Assembly (NCBI GenBank): GCA_002104895.1
Contig: MCFG01000044.1
Span: 57,501-120,000 of the forward strand
Reading direction: 5' to 3'
From: Anaeromyces robustus
Taxonomy: Eukaryota; Neocallimastigomycota; Neocallimastigomycetes; Neocallimastigales; Neocallimastigaceae
Length of the DNA: 62,500 bases
The notes below the pieces were generated by a model that ran no database searches, was not told where the DNA came from, and saw nothing but the letters and a program-made list of their open reading frames with translations. The position numbers and the translations under genes are program-made. This document shows, piece by piece, positions 1 through 11,800 of this stretch (the first letter of the stretch is position 1; the number at the start of each line of letters is the position of its first letter).

Positions 1-54
<54 letters not shown>

Positions 55-195
55 AAAAAAATAATAAAAAATAATATTGTAATGAAATCTAATTCTAAAT
101 TGTAATATTTACTAATGAAATTTTAATTCTATTCATTTATTATATATCTTTGAAATTTTAATGAAGTTTTTTATTCTATAAAATTCAGGAAATAC

Positions 196-230
<35 letters not shown>

Positions 231-259
231 GTTATTTATTTATTAAATTATTTATTTAT

Positions 260-294
<35 letters not shown>

Positions 295-440
295 TTAAAT
301 TATTAAATGATTTAAAATAAAATTTTTTTTATTATAAAATTTCATATCTTTTTAAATTTATATTATTAAAAAAAAAAATAGTAATTATAATAAAATTTAA
401 GGAGTAAGTATTTACTTATTCAACACTTTAAAAAAAAAAA
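1..440. repeat. Poly-T and TTTA microsatellite upstream of the first gene
   Basis: The window opens with a run of 50 T. A (TTTA)n tract interrupted by a few ATTAAA steps occupies about 197-294. The last 100 bases before 441 are A/T-rich leader with A-runs just before the ATG. I see no gene here and no convincing promoter element beyond AT-richness. Confidence 0.8.
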
Positions 441-1445
441 ATGAGTATTGAAAATTCATATTTAATTATTAATGAAGAAGAAACAAAATTAAATTATTTA
501 AATGTGGTTTATAATATTACAATTCGTTATGAAGAAGAAGCCGATAATTATTTAATTTCCATAGAAGCTAGAAAAGATGATGAAATTGTTAATTATACTT
601 ATGAAACTGTTATGAATCATGAAGATTTAGAAAGATTACATACCGATTCATCATTATTAAGATTATATGATACTACTGAAAAAATATATTATTTCATTTT
701 AGATGCTATTAAAGAAGAAAAACTTTCTATTAAAAAAATAACTAAATCAAATTTAATTCTTATTATTACTTCAAAATTTTTAGGTTTTAGTGAACCTCAT
801 ACCATGGAAATAATATTGAAAAAAAAGGAATGTGATATTCACGATACAGTAAAACTTTTATGTAATAAAATTAATAAATTAACCAAAGAAAATAAACTAC
901 TTAAATTTAAATTAAAACATAAAATATTTAAAGATGAAAATGAAATAAATTTTATAAAGGATAGATTATGCCAAGTTAAAGGATATAATAATAATAAAAG
1001 AGTTAATTTAAAATTAAGATTTCGATTATCCGAAAATGGTTCTAGAATTATAGATTTTCACAATATTTGTGATGATATACCTAATAATTTAGTATTAATA
1101 AAAACCACGGAAGGTGAAAGATTTGGTGGATTTACAACACTTGCTTGGACTTCTTGTAATGCCAATAAAAAAGATGATAATGTTTTTTGTTTTTCTTTAA
1201 CCAATTGTAAAATATATAATATAATAAAAGGATATGATGCCATAGGAGATTTTTCAGATTGTGGTCCTACTTTTCTTAATAATATGTTTTATATAGGTAG
1301 TCGTTATAATTCTTTAACTTATGGAAATTGTTCTAAAACTACAAGAAGTAATTATTTAGGTGAAAGAACTACCTATGAAATTAATAATAATAAACAATTC
1401 TTTATTGTTATTGAATTTGAATTTTATGAAGTTATCTATGAATAA
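441..1445 (+). CDS. TLDc-domain protein
   Basis: Single-exon ORF of 334 aa; the ATG follows an A-run, as is common for genes here. The C-terminal third (about residues 205-334) has the TLDc pattern. It holds LVLIKTTEGERFGGFTTLAW, then a VFCFSL strand, an AIGDFSDCGPTF stretch and GSRYNSLTYGNC, and ends in an IVIEFEFYEV strand. Residues 135-165 are Lys/Leu-rich and may form a coiled coil linking to an N-terminal region (1-130) that I do not recognise. TLDc proteins are known as oxidative-stress and V-ATPase-interacting proteins, and many protists carry families with divergent N-termini. No signal peptide or membrane helix is visible, so it is probably cytosolic. The specific role is unknown. 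Confidence 0.8.
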   Translation: MSIENSYLIINEEETKLNYLNVVYNITIRYEEEADNYLISIEARKDDEIVNYTYETVMNHEDLERLHTDSSLLRLYDTTEKIYYFILDAIKEEKLSIKKITKSNLILIITSKFLGFSEPHTMEIILKKKECDIHDTVKLLCNKINKLTKENKLLKFKLKHKIFKDENEINFIKDRLCQVKGYNNNKRVNLKLRFRLSENGSRIIDFHNICDDIPNNLVLIKTTEGERFGGFTTLAWTSCNANKKDDNVFCFSLTNCKIYNIIKGYDAIGDFSDCGPTFLNNMFYIGSRYNSLTYGNCSKTTRSNYLGERTTYEINNNKQFFIVIEFEFYEVIYE

Positions 1446-2534
1446 AAAATAATAACAAAATAATTCAACAATAATAATAATTAAAAAAAAAAAGTCAATA
1501 ATAATATTAAATAATAATAAATTTATAATTTATAATTTAAAAAAAAATAATAGATGAATTCACAATAAATTAGATAAAAATATTACTGTATTTTATACTA
1601 CTAATATTACTTTAATATTTTTTAGTATATAAATTCAATAAAATCATTGATATTATACTACAAAAATTATTTAAATAAATTAATAATAATAATAAAAAAA
1701 AAAGTACCTATTTATTTATTTATTATAAATCTTTTTAATCAAATTAATTATAATCTACACAACTATACAATAGAATATTAAATCTTTAACAATACAAATT
1801 GTTATATTTTATTTCTTTATATATATATATATTAAAAAATAAAATAAAATAAAATAGAATAAAATAGAATAGAATAGAATAGAATCAAAAAAAAAAAAAT
1901 ATTTATTGTAATAACAATAAATAAAAGAAAAAATAGAAAGGATAAAAATATAGAAAGATAAAAAAAAAATGTAAAATAAAAATAAAATAAAAAAATAAAA
2001 ATAAAATAAAAAATTAAAAAAAATTATAATTTGTAGTTTTAAAATAATAGCTTTATATATATATATATATATTTGTTTGTATTTATTTATGTTTAGTTAA
2101 AAATCATTACTATTTTCATATTCATTTAATTTCTTTTTTTTATTTTTATATTTATTTCTATTTTCATAAAGGTTTTAATTTTTTTTTTTTTTTAACAATA
2201 AATGAATAATTAATTTTCATTTAGAATTAACTTTAATCTTCAATTTATGCATAAATTATAAATTTTAAAAATGTATCTCCAATTTTTTTTTTTTTTTTTT
2301 ATTTTAAATGATTAATATTTCCAATTATTTTTTTTTTTTAATGATTAATATTTCCAATTTTTTGAAATTATAAAATTACCATTATTATACAATAACAATA
2401 AAAAAAAATTAAAAAAAAAAAAAAGAGAGAGAGAATTTATAAAATTAATTTAGCTATTTACAATTTTTAATAATAAATTTAGAATTAATATCAATTAAAT
2501 TACTTTCAGTAAAATTGGTATCCAATACAAAAAT

Positions 2535-2660
2535 AAAAATAAAAATAAAATAAAATAAAATAAAATAAAATAAAATAAAATAAAATAAAATAAAATAAAA
2601 TAAAATAAAATAAAATAAAATAAAATAAAATAAAATAAAATAAAATAAAATAAAATAAAA
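2535..2660. repeat. (TAAAA)n pentanucleotide array
   Basis: About 25 nearly perfect tandem copies of TAAAA. In all frames of the minus strand it gives Phe/Ile/Leu/Tyr-rich ORFs with no coding value. Confidence 0.95.
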
Positions 2661-3429
2661 GAAATAAAGAAATAATCAAAATAATAGGCAATAATTAAAT
2701 AAAAAATTAAATTAAATAAAGTAAAATAATAGAAGAAAAGCAAATAATATGTACAAATCAAATATTTGTGAGAAAGAAAAAAAATATAAAAATTAAAATA
2801 GAATAAAATATTAAAGAGAGAGAGAAAAAAAATCATATATTTAAATGATTAAATGAAATGATTTATCACCTTGTTGACATTGACAATAACAATAACAATA
2901 ACAAAAAAAAAAAGCAGGTAATAAGAAAAGAATATTCACTTTGAAACATTTCCACTTTTTTAAAATATTATTATAAATATTAATCAAATTTTTAAATAAA
3001 AAAAAAGAAAAAATATTAAATAAAACAAAACAAAACATAAAAATGTTATATATAACAAAACAAAAAAATAAAAGAGAAGTTAAAAAAAAATAAAAAAGGA
3101 AAAGAAATTTAAAAAAAAAAAAAAAACTTTTAAACTCTTTCATTCAACGAATAGAATCGTATGATTACCATTCACATTCTATTTTTGTCGGGAATAAAAT
3201 TCCATATATATATATATATATATATTTTTTTTTTATCTTTATCTTTTCAACATTAACGTTCTTAAAAAGCTGCCCCGAAAAAAAAATGTTCTTATGATTA
3301 TTAATAATTATTATTATTAAATTGAAGAGAATCCGAAAAAAAAATATATATATATATATATCTTTTATAATTGAATATATAATTGAGTATATATATAGAA
3401 TAACCATGAGAAAACTATAAGAAAATGGG

Positions 3430-3665
3430 AATAGATTCACAATAATTGGGAACAACAAGGAGAAGAGAAGAGACTTTTAATGAACTTTTAGATAAGTCTC
3501 TTCGTTCCTATCCATATCACGTCACTACCTTACTTGGTCTCTCTCTCTCTCACACACCTCACCTGTTTTCATATAAATATATATTTATGTTTTTTTGTTT
3601 GTTTTTTTCAAATCTATTAATCTAACCGACCGGGCTCCCACCATCAAGAAATGGTGTTAACATTT
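3430..3665. other. Low-AT island with CT-rich tract and small hairpins
   Basis: Clearly higher in G+C than its surroundings. It holds a purine-rich stretch, an 8-bp inverted repeat (agagactt / aagtctct) around 3467-3503, a (CT)n/(CA)n tract near 3540-3562, a TATA-like AT block near 3571-3586 and a hairpin caccat-N6-atggtg around 3640-3656. It reads like a promoter plus leader, or a small RNA gene, on the + strand. No ORF follows in sense; the retroelement lies downstream in antisense. Function is not established. Confidence 0.35.
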
Positions 3666-4077
3666 AAAAAGTAATATCTAGTTACAAAAAAATTATTATC
3701 TTTATTATAATCTTCATCCAAAAAAAAAAAAAAAAAAAAATTGTAATATTGTACAACTAGAATTAATTAAAATTTTAATTTCTCAAGCAAAAAAAAAATT
3801 ACTTCTAAGGAAAAAAAAAATTTTTTTTTTTTTTTTTTTTTTTTATGGCACACAATTTGTACGTCACTTTTATTGAATTTAAATATTAAAATATATGAAT
3901 CATAAAAAAACACATAATGAAAAAAAAATGATACTAAAAAAAAATAAAAAAACCAGTAATATATTATAGATAATAATAAATAATACTGGAGGGAAAAAAA
4001 AATAGTATAATAATATTTAAAAACAATAAATCCATACAAGCCCTTAATTCTAAATATAGAATTAAAGTAAAATTGAT

Positions 4078-5205
4078 CTATCCTATTCCACTAGGGTCGG
4101 AAATAGGATCGGCATTTGCCCTACTAGGCTGTCCTACTGTGTTATCAGCATTGACGTTCCTGGAGAGGTTGGTTTTAAATTTATTGAACAATATATGTTG
4201 TCTTTTACAGACAACAGGCATGATATCATTCAATAGAGCCGCAGATCGCAACAAGAATGGGGATTTTGAATAAGTACCAGATTCAGTCTGACACTTAAAC
4301 AAACATTCCCATTCCATTTTGTATGGACTATTGTTAATTCTATCACTAAAACCATAATCCCTTCCACCAATTAAAAAAATATAAATACTATACCTATTAA
4401 CTATTTTTTTATTACCTAATATATCTATATTACTAATACTATTAATCCTCATATTAATACTATTTTTATAACCCTTAACAATACTATTAATTCTATTATC
4501 TACACTAGGGTTATTACTGGTCCTAACTAAACTATTAAAAAGACTATCTAAAAAATAAAAAAAATTTCTATCTAGATCAGAGAAGTGATCAATACGAAGA
4601 TTTTTAAATAAGAAACAATTTATAAACCAATGATCAATTCTCTGATAATTGTCACGATGGAAACAACATGAACAACAATTAGGACAAGAATTATTAATCA
4701 TTTTTGCAGCTTTAGCAACTCTAGCATCGATTTTATATCCACATCTTGCCTTAAGTATCCACCTAAAACCTTTGCTATATTCAGGATATTCTAGATTAAG
4801 TTTTAAGTAATTCCTTGATTCTTCAAATTTGTACATTTTATAAGTTTTAGCTTTAATTGATTTATCACTGTTCATGTCTCTGTCCCAATAGAATTCCATA
4901 ATTTCTTTAGAAGAGGATGAAATATTGTTTAATTTATCATTTAATATTTTACTTTCTTTGTCCCAAGTCCATTTTCTTGTTGTAGCAACATTATTAACTA
5001 TCTTTGAGATAATGCAGTTGGAATCCTTCCACTTATTAAAACATCTAACCTGAGCTAAAGCACATTTACCAGAAAGTGGAGGAATATTGAGTTCTTTTGA
5101 GAAGCAATAAATAGAAACAAAAGAATTAGGTTTCGAGTAGCCTAAAATCCAATAAAAACCTTTGTTAATAATTGTTTGTGTAGAACTATTTTTTATAAAA
5201 AAAAA
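4078..5205 (-). mobile_element. 5'-truncated non-LTR retrotransposon: C-terminal reverse transcriptase tail
   Basis: The minus-strand frame is open from about 5205 to a stop at 4078, roughly 375 codons; the Met at 4899 is internal and not a real start. Upstream of it the same frame reads GFYWILGYSKPNSFVS and KCALAQVRCFNKW. Downstream is a zinc-knuckle-like segment with C72-x2-C75, further Cys, then H90-x4-C95 (numbered from the 4899 Met), preceded by RWILKARCGYKIDARVAK. A Cys/His tail after basic WIL and RxGYKID-like segments is typical of the C-terminal end of LINE reverse transcriptases. The polymerase core (YADD box) and endonuclease are absent, and the 5' edge falls in a poly-A/T run at 5202-5220, as in a 5'-truncated insertion. 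Base composition is less extreme than its flanks. Not functional as it stands. The family assignment beyond non-LTR RT is inference. Confidence 0.6.
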
Positions 5206-5991
5206 AAAAAAAAAGATCCTTTAATTAATAAAATAGCCATTAAAACCTTTTTTATTTTTATTTTTTCTATTTATTCTAAAAAAAAAATAATAAATAATTT
5301 TTTTTTTTTATTTTTATTTTTGCTCTAATTCATATTTTAACTTTTCAAATTAAAAACACAATTACAATTATTTCTTTTTTTTTTTTTTTTATCAACCTTA
5401 AAAATTTATAAATAATAATAATTAATAATAAACACTTTAAAATAAAAAAGAAAACACTTTAAAAAAATAAATATTAATTATTATATATATATATATATAT
5501 GATACAAATCTTTGATTTATTTTAATTTAAATAATTATTTTATTTTATTTTATTTTATTTTATTTTATGATATTATATAAAAAAATATGTTTAAAAAAAT
5601 AATAAAAAACGGATAATATATTATATATTATATATTTCTTTTTTTTCTTCATAATTAATATTTTACATGTAAAATACTTATTTACTATATAAAATAAAAA
5701 TAAAAATTTCTATATAATTAAAAAATAAAAAAATTTTTTTTATTATAATTATTATTTTTATTTTTATTTTTATTTATATATTAAATAATTACTTTTTATG
5801 AAATAAAAAAAAAGAAAAAAAAAATAAAGATAGTTCTATAAAAAAAAAATTTTTATATATATTTTTTTAAATTATATATTTCATATGTTTAAAAATATAT
5901 ATTTGATATATTTTGTTTGGGTTGTTTTTTTTTTGGGGTTATTTTGATTTGTTTTGTCTTGTTTTGGATTTTTATTCTAGGTCTGTCTGTC
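5206..5991. other. Intergenic AT-rich DNA
   Basis: A/T homopolymers, an (AT)n run near 5482-5500 and (TTTTA)n near 5540-5566. It lies downstream of the CE6 gene, so the 3' UTR of that gene should be near 5890-5991. No gene seen. Confidence 0.75.
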
Positions 5992-7542
5992 TTAACACAT
6001 GACATTTTGAGTGGTAATACCACACCATTCACCATTTTCAACATCCCATTGACCATCATAATCAAAGTAAACAACATCTCTACATTTCTTTGGATCACAA
6101 CATTTGAAACCAAGTTTTTCAGCCCAACAATCACTATTGTTAGTGTTTTTAATAGCACACCATTTACCACCTTCAACACTCCAACGTCCACTAATATCAG
6201 TGTACATAACAATAGTTTTCTTTTCCTTACAACAAGAGTAACCCATTTCATCACCCCAACAATCACCACTAGTAGCACTAGCTCCAGAATCACCACCAGT
6301 ATTACCACCAGTATTACCACCGGTATTAGCTCCAGCATCACCACCAGTATTACCACCAGTATTACCGCCTTGGTTACCACCGTTGTTACCACCATTTCCA
6401 CCAAAGCCTCCGAAGCCACCATTGCCTCCTCCAAAGCCTGGGAAACCACCGTTACCACCACCGAAACCTGGGAAGCCTCCACCGTTACCGCCGAAGCCAC
6501 CGTTACCACCACCGAAACCTGGGAAACCTCCATTGTTTCCTCCGAAACCACCGTTACCACCAGCATTACCAGCGTCACCACCAGTATTACCACCAGTGTT
6601 ACCACCAGCATTACCTCCAGCATTACCGGCATCACCACCAGTATTACCACCAGTGTTACCACCAGCATTACCAGCGTCACCACCAGTATTACCACCAGCA
6701 CTACCATCAACCTTAACATCACCAAGAAGTTTTAACATTTCATTAGCATAACGTTCACCAAAAGTACGGTAAGAAGCAGAAGTAAAGTGAAGACCATCAC
6801 CTTGTTGACCTAAACCATCAGAAGAAACAACATGAGCAGTTGGAATAGTTTGTGGAAGACTTTGAATAATAGAATTCATACCACCACAAGAACCACCTTG
6901 ACCACTAGAAACAACTTCACCAGCAAGAAGTGGTACATCATTAGCATTTAAACCTAAATCAGTAAGAAGATTATTATAAATAGCCTTAACACGACCTGGC
7001 CAATTTTGTTGTCCAGAGTTAGTTTCACCTTGGTGAAGAAGAATACCTTTAATAACACCAGATTGTTGAGCTTTTTTAGCCATTTCAACTAAACGACCAT
7101 ATGGATTACCACCATAATTTTGAACGGTATTTCTCATCCAATCTGGCATATTATAACTCTTATAATTATCTTTTTCGAAAAGTTGAATATCACAACCAGC
7201 AACGGCAACAACTACAACACCAACTTTAATTTGTTCTGGTAATTTTTTAACTAAAGTACGACCGAAATAATCAACTGGACCTAATTTACCACCACAGTGA
7301 GCAAGTGGTGGAGTGGCATCATACCAATTACCCATTTGACGTCCATTACATGAAGTAGTTGAAAGCATTTGGAAACGTTTATCAACAGTTTTATCTTGTC
7401 CTTCAATTGGACCAGCACCTTCCATATTAGATTGACCGAAAGCTAAATATATATGGAAGTTTGGATCTGCTGCAGCATATGCTCGTTTAACTGCTGTAAA
7501 AGCAGTAGCTATTAAAGTTATTATTGCAAAGTTTTTTCTCAT
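5992..7542 (-). CDS. CE6-type acetyl esterase with Gly-rich linker and two fungal dockerins
   Basis: Intronless, 516 aa. Residues 1-23 form a signal peptide with a likely cut after AYA. Residues 26-273 are a sialate-O-acetylesterase-like (SASA/CE6) SGNH hydrolase: FGQSNMEG carries the Ser38 nucleophile, HQGE lies at 170-173 and DGLHF at 249-253 supplies Asp249/His252. Family members de-acetylate xylan. Residues 281-425 are a Gly/Asn linker of GGNTGGDAG-like and GGFPGFGGGN repeats. Residues 427-462 and 471-507 are two CBM10-like fungal dockerins, each starting DCW with paired Cys and ending in a W/WC motif (GRWSVEGGKWC; GQWDVENGEWC). Dockerins of this type attach enzymes to the anaerobic-fungal cellulosome, outside the cell. 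Codons are richer in G+C than neighbouring genes, and the absence of introns fits acquisition of the catalytic domain from bacteria. Substrate specificity is inferred. Confidence 0.92.
   Translation of the reverse strand: MRKNFAIITLIATAFTAVKRAYAAADPNFHIYLAFGQSNMEGAGPIEGQDKTVDKRFQMLSTTSCNGRQMGNWYDATPPLAHCGGKLGPVDYFGRTLVKKLPEQIKVGVVVVAVAGCDIQLFEKDNYKSYNMPDWMRNTVQNYGGNPYGRLVEMAKKAQQSGVIKGILLHQGETNSGQQNWPGRVKAIYNNLLTDLGLNANDVPLLAGEVVSSGQGGSCGGMNSIIQSLPQTIPTAHVVSSDGLGQQGDGLHFTSASYRTFGERYANEMLKLLGDVKVDGSAGGNTGGDAGNAGGNTGGNTGGDAGNAGGNAGGNTGGNTGGDAGNAGGNGGFGGNNGGFPGFGGGNGGFGGNGGGFPGFGGGNGGFPGFGGGNGGFGGFGGNGGNNGGNQGGNTGGNTGGDAGANTGGNTGGNTGGDSGASATSGDCWGDEMGYSCCKEKKTIVMYTDISGRWSVEGGKWCAIKNTNNSDCWAEKLGFKCCDPKKCRDVVYFDYDGQWDVENGEWCGITTQNVMC
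6245..6700 (-). repeat. Coding minisatellite for the Gly-rich linker
   Basis: Degenerate repeats of about 9-15 codons encode the linker between the catalytic domain and the dockerins. The two types are GGNTGGDAGNAGGN and GGFPGFGGGNGG. On the opposite strand they produce spurious Pro-rich and Thr/Ser-rich ORFs. This array is likely to vary in length between strains. Confidence 0.85.
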
Positions 7543-8808
7543 TTTTATATATTATTGACTGTCCTATGCAGTTTTAAATTTTAAAAAATTGATTAATTGA
7601 TTTGTTTTGATTTAATTATTATTTTAATTTTCCTGTATATATGTGTTTATTTACTGTTTTAAAATTATATTACAAAATAAATATTTAAAAAAAAAAGATA
7701 TAAATAAAAAAAATTATAATATTATATATATTTTACAATAAAAAAAAATAAATTTAATTTTAAATTTCTATAAATCTATTTTCATTTAAATTTATTTTTT
7801 TTTCTTTTCTTTTTTTACAATATATATAAACTTAAAAAAAAAATAAATATAAAAATATCTAAATAAAGTGAATTTATAATGTTTATATACTTTTTTTATT
7901 TTTTTTATTTTTATTATATTATTTAAATAAAGAAAAGTTTATAAAATTTTATTGGTTTTTTTATATATATATATATTAATATATTAAAAAAAAAAAAGCA
8001 TTTAAATATTTATATATTTAAATATTTAATTTTCTATATATTATATATATTATATATAATTATATTATATTATATTATATTATTTAATATTATTTAATAT
8101 TATTTAATATTTTATATTAATTAATTGTACAAATGTTTTAATAATAAATTAATTTGGAAATTAAAAAAAAAAAGTGAAATAAAAAAAAATGTGAAAATAA
8201 ATTAAAAATAATAATATATATAAAAATATATAGAATTAATTAATAATATATAAATTTAAAATTGAATAATATAATTAATAAATAAATATAATAATATAGA
8301 ATTAAATTGAAAAATATATATAATATATTATATCATTATTATTATCATTATTTATTATTTATTATTTATTTATTATTATTATTATTATATAAAGTTTGGA
8401 AAGATTAATTTATTTTTAATACATTACGGTTAGTATTATAAAAGTAAAAAGAAAATTAAATATCCAATGTTATTTTAAAATTAATGTTTTATAAAAAAGA
8501 ATAGAAAACTCATATATAATAATATATGATAATATATATGATAATATAATGTAATATATGTAATTTATTTAATTCTTTATAATATAGTAATAATACATTT
8601 TATGCCATTTCATTTAAATATTATAATATATAATGTATTTCTTCCATGTAATAAAAAAAATTATATATATTATAAATAAGATATATTATAAATAAGAATT
8701 TTTTTATATTAAATATTAATAAAACATTATAAAATTTTATTAATATTTAAATTTATTTGATAATATTAAATATTAACTTTTATTATTTTAAAATAAAAAA
8801 AATAAATT

Positions 8809-8847
<39 letters not shown>

Positions 8848-11800
8848 GTTATTTATATATTTATTTATTTATTTATTTATTTAATTTTAAAAAATTTTTT
8901 TATTTTTTATTTTTTTTTTATTTTTTTTTGTTTCATTATAATTTATAATAAATTAAAAAGATCTACCACTTTAATTAAATTAAAATTATTAATTTTATTG
9001 ATAAATTTGTAATTATTACATAACAAAATTTCATTTTATAATTAATAAAATATAAATTAATATAAATTATGATTTATTATGATTTATCATAAATCATTTT
9101 TATTTATACTATATATTAATATATATTACAATATATTATATATTATAGAATTCCACTTTTTAATCTTTATATAATTCAAAAATAAATCTTCTATGATAAG
9201 AAAATTAATCTTCTAAAAATAGTAAGTTTATATTATTAAATAATTTATTTTTAATAGAAATTATGGTAGTACAAAAAAATTAATATGCATATTAATAAAA
9301 ATAATTAAATAGAAAAATGGAAAATAAAAATTAAAAAAAAAAAAAAAACCCATTCCATAACCAAAAACAAAATTAAAATAAATAAAAATAAAATATAAAT
9401 AAAAATAAATAATAATATTAATAATAATAATATTTATAATATTTATAATATTTTAATATTTATAATATTTATAATAATAATAAAATAAAGTTTTGGTATA
9501 ATTTCATTATGTTTCAATTCTTTTTAATTATTTTTAATATTTTTAATATTTTTGGGTTTTTTAAAAAAAAAAAAAAAAAAACAAGTTTTATATATAAAAT
9601 AAATATAAATTTTAATAAATAATTTTTTTTTTAAAATTTGTTACATCTGATAAATTCCAAATTTCATAATTCAAATTCCAATATTCCAAATATTCCAATA
9701 ATTCAAATTCAGTTTACATTTACTTTACTTTTACTTGTTTCAATGCGGTTTTTTTTTCTTTTTAAACTTTTCATTATTTAATGATCGATTTGTTTATTCA
9801 TCTCATCTCATTTCTTATTTAAATCATTTATTATTATTATTATTAATAATGATAATAATAATAATAATAATAATAATGACTCATATTTTATTCATAATAA
9901 AGATGGTTTTATCTTTTTATAAAAATACATTTATTATAATACTTTATAAAATTAATTATTCTTAATAAATACCTTTTTTTATTTTACATTTTATATTTTT
10001 ATATTTTGAAAATGATTAAAACATCCATTAGTAATAATCATATTTAAATATTCTTTTTATTTTTAATTATTTATTATTTATTTTTATATTTATTTTAATA
10101 ATTATTATAATAATTATTTATTATTTATTATTTATTTTTAATATTAAATATTTTAAATATTTTAATATAAAAGAAAAACTTTTTTTGTTTTTGTGTTTTA
10201 TAGAGAATAAAAACTTTTTTTTTTATTTTTTATTTCTCTATTAAATATAAAAATATATTAATAATAATATATTTAAATATAAATAATAATAAATAATAAA
10301 TATAAATAAATAAATATTTCAAAAACATTCATTCCTACTTTATTCAAAAATATTCTTAAAAAAACTGTTTTTTCACTTTTCACTTTTTATTATTTTTTAA
10401 AAAATTTTTAAATTAATTAAAACAAGTTGGTAAAAAAAAAAATGCAACATTAAAAAATTTAAATTTTATATTATTATATATATTAGTGTACATTACATAA
10501 TATATTATAAATATATTATTGTTTATTATTATTTAAACTTTGAAACTTGTAAAAAGATAAACAATATGAAATTTCTTTTTTTTTTTATTTTTTTATTTTT
10601 TTTAAATTAACCGTTTATAACCTAATAAAAAATATGCCGCATTATTAATAATCTAAATATATTAATATTAATATATTTAAATTAACATTAATATATTTAA
10701 ATTAATTGATTTTTTTTTGATTTAATGTAGGAGGATTGACTTTAAGAATATTAATAAATAGATGAAAATTTTCATTTATTATATTCTATTCGATTTTAAT
10801 ATTTTAATATTATTATAATATATTATAATATAATAATATGATATTATATTAAGATAGAATAAAAAATTGTTAATATTATATTATATTATATTATATTTTA
10901 TTATATTTTATTTTATTATTATTATATAATATGATATGATATTATTAAAAATCAACCTATTTTATTATTTAGATATTAAAATCAATATAAAATATAGAAT
11001 AAATAAATATTTTATATAATAATAATAATTAAATATATATTATATATTATATATTATAATTATATATTATAATTATATTCAATAAAATAAAATAAATATA
11101 TTTATATTTTTATTTTTAAAAAAAAATCCCCAATTTGAAAAAATTGTTTTTTTTTAAAAAAAAAAGTAAAACCATTAATAAATAAATAAATTAATAACTA
11201 AATAAATTAATAATTAAAATAAATAAATAATTAATAATAAGTAAATAAATAAATAAATAATATTTTTATTTTATTTTAATAATTTAAAAATAAAAAAAAT
11301 GTGGTAAAAAGAAAATTAAAAAAAAAAAAAAACTTTAAATAAAATAAAATAAAATAAAATACAACAAAAAAACAAGAAATAATAATAATGAATAATGAAT
11401 AAATGAATAAATGAATTATTAATTATTAAAAACGAAAAATGTTTTTTTTTTTATTTTGTATTTTTAAATATTAAAATTAATAAATATAAAATTAAAAAAA
11501 ATAATAATAATAATAATAATAATAAAACAATTACTTAACTTATAATCTATAAAAAAAACTTATTTTCATTATTATTAATTTTAATTTTAATTTCTTTTTC
11601 TTTCTTTTTATTTTTTTTTATATCTCTTAATGAAATTAAAAATTGGATCCTTTTATCTATTAAATTACTTATAATATTATAATCCTGTTTTTAAAATAAA
11701 AAATAAAAAAAAATATTGAAACTTTAAAATATTTATAATAATTTATTCTAAAATGAATAAATTATTAAATAATTAATTATATTATAATTGTTATTATTAT

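Larger units (their letters stand above)
1446..4077. other. Intergenic AT-rich DNA with microsatellites
   Basis: No gene is supported. Contents are A/T homopolymers, (TAAAA)n at about 2535-2660, AT dinucleotide runs near 3205-3225 and 3342-3362, and a less AT-rich island at about 3430-3665 listed separately. Phe/Leu/Ile-rich minus-strand ORFs across 2495-4039 are translations of TAAAA and A-runs. Confidence 0.75.

Noticed and set aside
2495-4039. Several minus-strand ORFs of 60-113 codons
   Set aside because: Translations of TAAAA, A-runs and AT-runs into Phe/Leu/Ile/Tyr strings; no protein-like composition.
4073-4273. 66-codon plus-strand ORF
   Set aside because: Antisense shadow of the reverse transcriptase tail.
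5889-6751. Long overlapping ORFs on both strands over the CE6 linker
   Set aside because: Val-rich, Thr-rich and Pro-rich shadows of the Gly-linker minisatellite in other frames of the real gene.
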